From positions 62,001 through 126,000 of the forward strand of contig NZ_FWFP01000012.1 of NCBI RefSeq assembly GCF_900172215.1: 64,000 nucleotides of DNA. The letters run 5' to 3'. The notes under the pieces are model-generated. The model was given only the letters and a program-made list of their open reading frames with translations. It made no database searches and was not told the DNA's origin. This document shows positions 57,578 through 64,000 of the stretch, piece by piece (position 1 is the first letter of the stretch; the number at the start of each line of letters is the position of its first letter). The stretch is from Ruegeria meonggei. GTDB taxonomy: Bacteria; Pseudomonadota; Alphaproteobacteria; Rhodobacterales; Rhodobacteraceae. Both the position numbers and the translations under genes were made by a program.

Positions 57578-58939
57578 CTACCAGCGGCGTTCAAAGCGGC
57601 GGCGCAGGATGACCGCAATGGTGTTCATTGTGACGAGGAAGATCAACAGGATGATGATGCCCCCCCATGCGCGTTCGTAAAAGGCCGGATCGGCGCGCTT
57701 GGACCATTCATAGATCTGCGCAGGCATCGCTGAGTTTGGCGACAAGAAACCTGCAACTACGCCGTCTGGAGCGTTCGAGGCGATAAAACCTACCATCCCG
57801 ATCAGCAGCAGCGGCGCAGTTTCTCCAAGTGCCTGCGCCAGGCCAATGATCGTACCGGTCAGAATACCGGGCGCGGCCAGCGGCAGAACATGGTGGAACA
57901 CCGCCTGCATTTTCGAGGCCCCGACCCCAAGCGCCGCATCGCGGATCGACGGCGGCACGGCCTTTAGCGAGGCCCGGGTCGAGATGATGATTGTCGGCAG
58001 TGTCATCAGCGTCAGCACCAGCCCCCCCACCAGCGGAGCTGACGTCGGCAGATGCATATAGTTGATAAACACGGCCAGACCAAGGATACCAAACACGATG
58101 GACGGCACCGCAGCCAGGTTCGAGATGTTCACCTCGATGATGTCAGTCAGCCGGTTCTGCGGCGCGAACTCTTCAAGATAGATCGAAGCCGCAACGCCAA
58201 TCGGCAGCGCCAACGCCAGCACCACAAACATCATGAACAACGAGCCCAGCATCGCCACACCAATCCCCGCAGCCTCGGGCCGTTGATCCGAGGCATCAGT
58301 GCCAAAGATAAAGTCCGGATTGAAGGCCTTGTATAGCACTCCGGCGTTCCGCAATTGGTCAACGAAGTCCAGTTGTTCGACCGAAATTCCCTTGTCGTTT
58401 GCAATCGACTCGCGGCTGACACGACCTTTCATGTAGCCATCGACGCGGCTGTTGACCAAGAACCTAAAGCTGACGGTTTCGCCGATCTTGCCGGGGTTGG
58501 CGATGACAAAGTTCCGCAGCTCAGCCTGTGCCGCCTTGGACAGGATCTTGCCCATCTCCTTAGGGGTCAGTCCAGACTGAATGCCCAGCTTTTCTACTTC
58601 GCTTTCCAATGCCGAGGCGATCAGAGGCGCATAGCCAAAGGTTGAAACCTTTTTGATATCCTCGATATTGCGGTTGCCCTTCTTGTCCAACTTGTCGGCT
58701 TTCAGCTCGACATTCAGATCAAGAAAACTCTGTTGGAACGCGCCTGTTCCGGCGGTTACGATATTGGTCACAAGCACGACCAGCATCAGCAGGCCGATAC
58801 CGATGGCGACAATCCCGTAGAACTTGAACCGGGTCTCGGCTGCGTTGCGCTTTTTGGTTCGCGCGTCCATTTTGAACAGAGATTCGCTCTTGGGCTTGGC
58901 AGTCGGAGTGGCTTCGGACGATTGGGAAAAATCGGTCAT
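57578..58939 (-). CDS. pstA: Phosphate ABC transporter permease PstA
   Basis: PstA is one of the two membrane subunits of the Pst importer. The 453-residue protein is longer than the E. coli form (about 296): after an N-terminal membrane helix (about 33-60) there is a soluble periplasmic region of about 170 residues (to about residue 210) and then the permease core with five to six helices and the EAA-like loop DAALGVGASKMQAVFHHVLP. Its start overlaps pstC by 4 nt. The extension is shared by alphaproteobacterial PstA. Confidence 0.93.
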   Translation of the reverse strand: MTDFSQSSEATPTAKPKSESLFKMDARTKKRNAAETRFKFYGIVAIGIGLLMLVVLVTNIVTAGTGAFQQSFLDLNVELKADKLDKKGNRNIEDIKKVSTFGYAPLIASALESEVEKLGIQSGLTPKEMGKILSKAAQAELRNFVIANPGKIGETVSFRFLVNSRVDGYMKGRVSRESIANDKGISVEQLDFVDQLRNAGVLYKAFNPDFIFGTDASDQRPEAAGIGVAMLGSLFMMFVVLALALPIGVAASIYLEEFAPQNRLTDIIEVNISNLAAVPSIVFGILGLAVFINYMHLPTSAPLVGGLVLTLMTLPTIIISTRASLKAVPPSIRDAALGVGASKMQAVFHHVLPLAAPGILTGTIIGLAQALGETAPLLLIGMVGFIASNAPDGVVAGFLSPNSAMPAQIYEWSKRADPAFYERAWGGIIILLIFLVTMNTIAVILRRRFERRW

Positions 58940-60408
58940 TCGTACTGCTCCCGGTATTTGCGTACGATGTAGAGGGCAAAGATATTCAGCCCCAGCGTGA
59001 TGATGAACAGGGTCAGACCCAGCGCAAAGGCCACCAATGTCTCGGGGCTGGCGAAATCCGTGTCACCGGTCAGCTGACTGACGATACGGGTGGTGATTGT
59101 TGTCATTGCCTCGAACGGGTTGCCCGAGAATTTGGCGATTGCGCCCGCGGCCATCACCACGATCATCGTCTCACCAATTGCGCGGCTTGCGGCCAGAAGG
59201 ATGGCACCGACGATCCCTGGCAATGCAGCGGGCAGAATGACACTGCGCACGGTTTCGGAATGAGTCGCACCCAATCCAAGCGAGCCGTCACGCATCGATT
59301 GCGGAACTGCGTTGATAATGTCGTCCGACAGCGAGGATACAAACGGGATCAGCATGATGCCCATGACCAAACCGGCAGTCAGAACCGCATTGGAGCTGGC
59401 CATCCAACCGACACCCAGCATCCCACCGTCCCCGAACATGGACACCAGCGCAGGACCCACTGTCAGCAAGGCAAACAGACCGTAAACGATTGTCGGAATA
59501 CCCGCCAGGATCTCAAGCAATGGCTTGGCAACCGAACGGGTCGCGCCAGACGCGTATTCCGACAAATAAATCGCCGCGAACAGTCCGATGGGGACTGCGA
59601 CCAACAGGGCGATCAATGAAATATAGAGAGTGCCCCACAACAATGGAAGGATTGACAGTTCACTTCCGCCGCGAAAATTCGGAGCCCAGGTGCCGCCAAA
59701 AAAGAAATCCTTCCAGGAATGCAACTGGAAGAAGTTCATCGTCTCGAACACCATCGACAGAACAATTCCCACCGTGGTCAGGATGGCAATGGAAGCGGCC
59801 AGCAGCAAAAGAGCCAGAACCCCCTGCTCGACCACGTTACGGGCCCGAAATTCTTTGTGCGTTCGGATATAGGCAAATGCCGCCCCCAACAGCGCAAGGG
59901 ACAGAACAACCACTTGCATGGCGACTGATCCGGTCGTGGTCATGCTTCGGTATTTCTGCGCCGCAACCAGAATGGGCTGAGTGATGTCCTGGGTCAGTAC
60001 CTGACCGGCATCTTTCAGCGTCTGCGTCAGTTCTTCGATATCGGCATCCGCGTTTGAGGCCTGAGCCTGTGAAATGGCTCCGGCGGCCACGGCACCATCC
60101 AAACCATCCGAAACGCGGCGTACTTCGCTCATGGCCAGACCGCGGTCTGCCCCCTCAGGCAGGGCCTGATCGGGGATCAGACCCGATACGGTGCTGTTCA
60201 CGATCATCGGTTGCACCAGCAGCCAGATCATAAGCAGACCCAACGCAGGAACCAAAGCGGTCAGGGCAACGTTGTAGCCATAGTAAGAGGGAAGAGAATG
60301 CAATTCGCGGACATTGCCGCCGGCACTTGAAAGTGCGCGGGATCGGCCCGTGAAATATCCAATCACTGCCAGCGCAAGCAGGATAAGCAACAACCAGGAA
60401 ATCGCCAT
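58936..60408 (-). CDS. pstC: Phosphate ABC transporter permease PstC
   Basis: PstC pairs with PstA. The 490-residue protein has an added N-terminal part of about 180 residues: two membrane helices, a periplasmic helical stretch (QASNADADIEELTQTLKDAG region), and then the core with SLGLGATHSETVRSVILPAALPG as the ATPase-contact loop. The E. coli form is about 319 residues, so the extension parallels that of PstA. It overlaps pstA by 4 nt and follows pstS by 82 nt. Confidence 0.93.
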   Translation of the reverse strand: MAISWLLLILLALAVIGYFTGRSRALSSAGGNVRELHSLPSYYGYNVALTALVPALGLLMIWLLVQPMIVNSTVSGLIPDQALPEGADRGLAMSEVRRVSDGLDGAVAAGAISQAQASNADADIEELTQTLKDAGQVLTQDITQPILVAAQKYRSMTTTGSVAMQVVVLSLALLGAAFAYIRTHKEFRARNVVEQGVLALLLLAASIAILTTVGIVLSMVFETMNFFQLHSWKDFFFGGTWAPNFRGGSELSILPLLWGTLYISLIALLVAVPIGLFAAIYLSEYASGATRSVAKPLLEILAGIPTIVYGLFALLTVGPALVSMFGDGGMLGVGWMASSNAVLTAGLVMGIMLIPFVSSLSDDIINAVPQSMRDGSLGLGATHSETVRSVILPAALPGIVGAILLAASRAIGETMIVVMAAGAIAKFSGNPFEAMTTITTRIVSQLTGDTDFASPETLVAFALGLTLFIITLGLNIFALYIVRKYREQYE

Positions 60409-60490
60409 GAGAGCTCCGTGGGGATGGCAGTACGAGAGTCAAAAAGAACCGGGGCGCGCAGTAACCGCCCCGGTTCTGTTCGTATGGTTA

Positions 60491-61546
60491 TTAAGAACCG
60501 CCGCCTAGGACGGTCTCGTTTGCAACGGCTTCCTGAACTTTTACCAGCTCAGGGTCCGAGACCAGGCCGTATTCGGCCAACGGGCCGTCGGGGCCAGCAA
60601 TCTCGTCCGCAACGAAGAATTCGGCGTATTCTTTCAGGCCGGGGATCACGCCGATATGCGCCTTCTTGACGTAGAAGAACAGCGGGCGCGAGACCGGGTA
60701 TTCGCCAGTTGCGATCGACTCGGTCGAAGGAACGATACCCGACATGGTCGCAACCTGCAGTTTGTCGGTGTTGTTCTCGTAGAACGCCAGACCAAAGACA
60801 CCAATGCCGTCTTTGTTGCTGTCGATACGGGCCAATGTCTCGGTATAGTCGCCGTCAATGTCGACCGATACGCCATCGGTCCGCAGCGCGATACAGGCTT
60901 TCTCGGCAGCTTTTTTCTTGGCTTTGTCGTTGTCGCCTTCGGCAGCGGCCAGGTAAGCATCGAAGTCACCCAGGTGCTCACAGCCTGCAAGGATCACCTT
61001 GTCTTCGAACACTTCGCGGGTGCCGTGCTTGGTGCCAGGGATGAAGGCAGCGATCGGCTGCGCCGGGAACGCAGGGTTCACGTCGGCCCAGGTTTTGTTC
61101 GGGTTGTCGACCAGCTGGCCGTCAACAACAATCTGAGCGGACAGAGCGTTATACCAATCTTCGGGCGTGAACTCGAACGAGTTGCCGTTGATGTCGGATG
61201 CGAAAACGATGCCGTCATAACCGATCTGAACTTCGATGATGTCGGTCACACCCGCATCGGCACAAGCTTTGATTTCTTTTTCACGGATCTGACGCGACGC
61301 GTTCGCAACGTCGATTGTATTTTCGCCAACACCTTCACAGAAACGCTTGAGGCCAGCAGAAGACCCACCCGATTCTACAACCGGTGTCGGGAAGTCAAAG
61401 TTTTCACCGAAGGCTTCTGCAACGATCGAAGCGTAAGGCAGAACGGTTGACGAACCTGCAACCTGTACTTGGTCACGCGCAGTGGCGGTGGTGGCCGATA
61501 CGGCCGCGATGGCCAGGGCCGAAGCCGACAGTTTTACAAAGGACAT
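60491..61546 (-). CDS. pstS: Phosphate-binding periplasmic protein PstS
   Basis: PstS captures phosphate and delivers it to PstCA. The 351-residue protein has a signal peptide (residues 1-23, MSFVKLSASALAIAAVSATT, cleaved near ATA|RDQ), and phosphate-ligand regions AGSSTVLPYA and VESGGSSAGLKRFC, as in the PstS-like type found in alpha- and gammaproteobacteria. AAGGAGACTGAA precedes the ATG. A three-repeat Pho box lies 83 nt upstream, so it should be induced by PhoB in phosphate starvation. Confidence 0.95.
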   Translation of the reverse strand: MSFVKLSASALAIAAVSATTATARDQVQVAGSSTVLPYASIVAEAFGENFDFPTPVVESGGSSAGLKRFCEGVGENTIDVANASRQIREKEIKACADAGVTDIIEVQIGYDGIVFASDINGNSFEFTPEDWYNALSAQIVVDGQLVDNPNKTWADVNPAFPAQPIAAFIPGTKHGTREVFEDKVILAGCEHLGDFDAYLAAAEGDNDKAKKKAAEKACIALRTDGVSVDIDGDYTETLARIDSNKDGIGVFGLAFYENNTDKLQVATMSGIVPSTESIATGEYPVSRPLFFYVKKAHIGVIPGLKEYAEFFVADEIAGPDGPLAEYGLVSDPELVKVQEAVANETVLGGGS

Positions 61547-61629
61547 TTCAGTCTCCTTGAGAATTATAGGTAGTGATCATCCCCATGATGATCTTGCGCA
61601 CACCACTAAGAGGCAGGCGTAAGTGTTTT

Positions 61630-61659
61630 GTGACAGGTGTGTAACAGCTTTATGACACT
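61630..61659 (-). promoter_or_regulatory. Pho box (three 11-nt direct repeats) upstream of pstS
   Basis: On the minus strand TGTCAT, TGTTAC and TGTCAC half-sites recur every 11 nt (plus-strand GTGACAG at 61630, GTAACAG at 61641, ATGACAC at 61652), separated by A/C-rich spacers. This matches the CTGTCAT-N4-CTGTCAC PhoB box. It lies between phoR and pstS. Confidence 0.85.
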
Positions 61660-61752
61660 GTCCGATAAAATGGACTGTTCCTACGCAAAGCAGCCATGCG
61701 ACTATTACATAGGATGTGGTGCCGTACCTTGGTGACCCGGGAGTTTTTACGT

Positions 61753-62799
61753 CTATCGAGGCAGAATAACTGTAAAAACAGCGCCTTTGCCCAATTCGCT
61801 TTCCACCCGCAGGCGTCCGCGGTGACGATTGATAATGTGTTTCACAATCGCAAGCCCCAGACCGGTTCCGCCCAGCTCTCGGGACCTGTGACTGTCGGCG
61901 CGATAGAACCGCTCGGTCAGCCGGGGCAAGTGAGTCGCATCAATGCCCGGACCTTTATCGATGATCTGTACCCGAACGGCGGGTCCACGCATCGCCGTAT
62001 CCCGATCAGAGGACAATACGCGCACTTCGACACTACCGCCGCTGCCCCCGTATTTGATCGCGTTTTCGATCAGGTTGGTGAACACCTGACGCAACTGATC
62101 GCTGTCACCGGTCAAAGACACCGGGCCATCAGGGGCGTTCAGTGTCAGCACCACGCTGGACGCCTCGGCCAGCGGCCGCAGATTGTTCAACGTGGATTGC
62201 AACAGCGCCGTCAGTTCAAGCTGTTCCCGGGGGCGGATGCGTTCCTCGCTTTCGACCCGGTTCAGGGACAGCAAATCCCCAACAAGCCGATTCATGCGGT
62301 TTGCTTCATCCATCATGATCTGAAGAAACCGCTCGCGGGCAGAGACGTCATCACGGGCAGGTCCGCGCAGCGTTTCGATAAATCCCATCAGAGCAGTCAG
62401 CGGCGTGCGTAGCTCGTGGCTGACATTGGCCACAAAGTCGCGCCGCATCTGACTGGCATGTTCCAGATGGGTAACGTCCTGAAACACCACCAGGACCGCA
62501 CCACCGGACACAGCGCCCACCCCGTTCATATACCGGCATTCAACTTCGAACGTTGTGTCCTGTGCGCCATCGTTGGACAGGTGCCGAGTTCTTGCCGGGC
62601 CTTTGGTGCGCAGGCTTTGCTCCATCGCTTCGATCACCTGCGGCTGCCTGAGGATCGTTGCAAAATGGCGGCCGGTGATGTTTTGGCCCAGCAAGGTTCT
62701 GGCGTCCGTGTTGGCGGCGATGATCCGCTCTGTCTGATCCACCATAAGAGTCGGCATCGGAACAGCCGATACAACTTCGGCGAGCAGTTCGTTTGACAT
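61753..62799 (-). CDS. phoR: Phosphate regulon sensor kinase PhoR (soluble form)
   Basis: PhoR phosphorylates PhoB. The 348-residue protein begins directly with a PAS domain (about 1-115), then the DHp helix with phospho-accepting His128 (VSHELRTPLTAL), and the ATPase domain with N box (QVFTNLIENAIKYG), DKGPGID, and GGTGLGLAIVKHI. No membrane helix is present, unlike E. coli PhoR with two, and an in-frame TAG two codons before the ATG excludes an N-terminal extension. Signal input must therefore come through PhoU or the PAS domain. It precedes the pst genes but lies upstream of the Pho box. Confidence 0.94.
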   Translation of the reverse strand: MSNELLAEVVSAVPMPTLMVDQTERIIAANTDARTLLGQNITGRHFATILRQPQVIEAMEQSLRTKGPARTRHLSNDGAQDTTFEVECRYMNGVGAVSGGAVLVVFQDVTHLEHASQMRRDFVANVSHELRTPLTALMGFIETLRGPARDDVSARERFLQIMMDEANRMNRLVGDLLSLNRVESEERIRPREQLELTALLQSTLNNLRPLAEASSVVLTLNAPDGPVSLTGDSDQLRQVFTNLIENAIKYGGSGGSVEVRVLSSDRDTAMRGPAVRVQIIDKGPGIDATHLPRLTERFYRADSHRSRELGGTGLGLAIVKHIINRHRGRLRVESELGKGAVFTVILPR

Positions 62800-62831
62800 G
62801 AGCTAATTCTCGTGTGGTTTCGCAGATCGCC

Positions 62832-63356
62832 TTACTGGACGGGCTTCATCGTGTCGCGGAACTTGCGCATGTTGTCCTGGTAGTGCAGCGCACTGAATGT
62901 GATTTTTTGGGCGGCGGCCTCGCCCAATTGTCGGACAACCTTGCCAGGTGCGCCCATGACCAGAGAATTGTCTGGGATCTCTTTGCCCTCAGTGATCAGA
63001 GCCCCTGCCCCAATCAGGCAGTTTTTCCCGATCTTCGCGCCATTCAGAACGATGGCCCCCATCCCGATCAGGGTGTTGTCGCCAATTGTGCACCCGTGCA
63101 GCATGACCTTGTGTCCGATGGTGCAGTTCTTGCCGATGGTCAGCGGGAAACCGGCGTCGATATGCATGACACAGTTCTCCTGAACATTACTGCCCTCACC
63201 AATCCGGATTTCTTCGTGATCGGCGCGGATGGTGCAGCCAAACCAGACCGAAGCCCCCTGCTCCAGCACCACTTTGCCGATTAGATTGGCGTCCGGTGCG
63301 ACCCATGTGTCGTCGTGGAGTTGCGGCGCGTGATCACCCAAGGCGTATATGGTCAT
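62832..63356 (-). CDS. Gamma-class carbonic anhydrase family protein (YrdA/PaaY-like)
   Basis: A 174-residue left-handed beta-helix protein with hexapeptide repeats. Metal-binding His residues lie in [20 protein letters not shown], in the pattern H-x(n)-H-x4-H of the gamma-carbonic anhydrase/YrdA group. Many members lack carbonic anhydrase activity or act as thioesterase- or acetyltransferase-like enzymes, so the reaction is uncertain. It overlaps the gmk stop by 4 nt and is co-transcribed with gmk. Confidence 0.88.
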   Translation of the reverse strand: MTIYALGDHAPQLHDDTWVAPDANLIGKVVLEQGASVWFGCTIRADHEEIRIGEGSNVQENCVMHIDAGFPLTIGKNCTIGHKVMLHGCTIGDNTLIGMGAIVLNGAKIGKNCLIGAGALITEGKEIPDNSLVMGAPGKVVRQLGEAAAQKITFSALHYQDNMRKFRDTMKPVQ

Positions 63357-63994
63357 GCCAATCTCTCAAATTCGTTTTGCAATGTCCGTACGTGATCTTG
63401 CAATCTTGGTTGCTGAATGCGGCGCATACGCTCGGCACTGACGATGGTTTTCAGCTTGTCTTCGGTTTCATCCAGATCGTCATTGACCAGCACATAGTCA
63501 TAGTAGCCCCAGTGGCTGATCTCGTCCCAACTTTTCAGCATCCGCTTCGATATTACGTCTTCACTGTCCTGCCCCCGGCCTTCCAGCCTGCGGCGCAGTT
63601 CGGGGATCGACGGAGGCAGGATAAAGATCGACAGCGCATGTTTGCCCAGATCCGAGTTCCTGATCTGCACTTCACCCTGCCAGTCCACATCAAACAACAC
63701 ATCCATGCCCGCATTGATTGACTCGCGGACCGGACCAGCAGGAGAGCCGTAGAAATTGCCAAACACGTGGGCGTGTTCCAGCATTTGACCTTCGGACACC
63801 TGCTGTCTGAATTCATCTTCGCCAAGGAAGTAATACTCGCGCCCATGCTCTTCACCCGGTCGCGGCGCGCGGGTGGTGGCTGAAATCGAGAACTTCAGCC
63901 CACTGTCCCACTTCATCAACCGTTTGGCCAAGGTCGATTTTCCAGCCCCCGAAGGTGAGGACAGAATGATTAAAAGGCCGCGTCGATCCGCCAT
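63353..63994 (-). CDS. gmk: Guanylate kinase Gmk
   Basis: Gmk converts GMP to GDP. The 213-residue protein has Walker [11 protein letters not shown] (about 11-20), the GMP-binding [22 protein letters not shown] stretch ([18 protein letters not shown]), and [11 protein letters not shown]. The ATG at 63994 is close to the window's right edge, and the gene appears complete. It is coupled to the gamma-carbonic anhydrase-like gene by a 4-nt overlap. Confidence 0.96.
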   Translation of the reverse strand: MADRRGLLIILSSPSGAGKSTLAKRLMKWDSGLKFSISATTRAPRPGEEHGREYYFLGEDEFRQQVSEGQMLEHAHVFGNFYGSPAGPVRESINAGMDVLFDVDWQGEVQIRNSDLGKHALSIFILPPSIPELRRRLEGRGQDSEDVISKRMLKSWDEISHWGYYDYVLVNDDLDETEDKLKTIVSAERMRRIQQPRLQDHVRTLQNEFERLA

Positions 63995-64000
63995 TTGGGG

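Overview
The window is a chromosomal segment of an alphaproteobacterium, most likely a marine Rhodobacterales (Roseobacter-group) species. Pointers are the adjacent sciP-ctrA pair plus chpT (the CtrA pathway), a GTTC-N7-GTTC (alphaproteobacterial LexA-type) operator, olsBA for ornithine lipids, a DUF1127 small protein, a Liv-type transporter with an acyl-CoA ligase, and L21 with a long C-terminal extension. I see no insertion sequence, prophage, integrase or CRISPR array. Gene density is high, and the only gene-free stretch above 300 bp is 45438-45829.

Layout. (1) 1-7296, plus strand: envelope operon rseP(partial)-small ORF-bamA-ompH-fabZ-lpxA-lpxI-lpxB-cadD-like. (2) 7293-9659: mnmA (minus), then sciP and ctrA (plus). 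(3) 9732-14231: a large hairpin over the ligA start, ligA-recG, then a GTTC-repeat operator and a 40-residue membrane peptide. (4) 14416-22599: mixed housekeeping genes (marC, Fe-S scaffold-like, hisI, gluQ, methyltransferase, trmFO, enoyl-CoA hydratase, thioesterase, DUF1127 / MocR divergent pair, SnoaL-like). (5) 22733-23827: rplM-rpsI with promoter and terminator. (6) 23847-30444, minus strand: livH-livM-livG-livF-acyl-CoA ligase-binding protein. (7) 30513-35182: oxidoreductase, helical repeat protein, GNAT, tRNA-Ser(CGA), two tandem DUF2059 proteins. (8) 35197-41002: rplU-rpmA, lysE-type exporter, GNAT, obgE-proB-proA. (9) 40999-45437: chpT, DUF3553, olsB-olsA, rpsB-tsf. (10) 45438-47031: structured gene-free stretch, LuxR solo-aroQ. 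(11) 47159-55219: acyl-CoA / lipid metabolism island (quinone oxidoreductase, two SDRs, APH-type kinase, DsbA-like isomerase, serine hydrolase, TesB, glutaryl-CoA dehydrogenase). (12) 55348-63994, minus strand: gmk, gamma-carbonic anhydrase, phoR, then pstS-pstC-pstA-pstB-phoU-phoB behind a three-repeat Pho box.

The genes group into outer-membrane assembly and lipid A synthesis, cell-cycle control (CtrA, its inhibitor SciP and the phosphotransferase ChpT), DNA repair, proline synthesis, translation, branched-chain or acyl substrate uptake with CoA activation, and phosphate acquisition. The most interesting unexplained signals are the probable SOS-controlled membrane peptide at 14109-14231, the 19-nt stem that buries the ligA Shine-Dalgarno and start codon, the structured stretch after tsf, a LuxR protein lacking key acyl-homoserine-lactone contacts, and a PhoR with no membrane segment.
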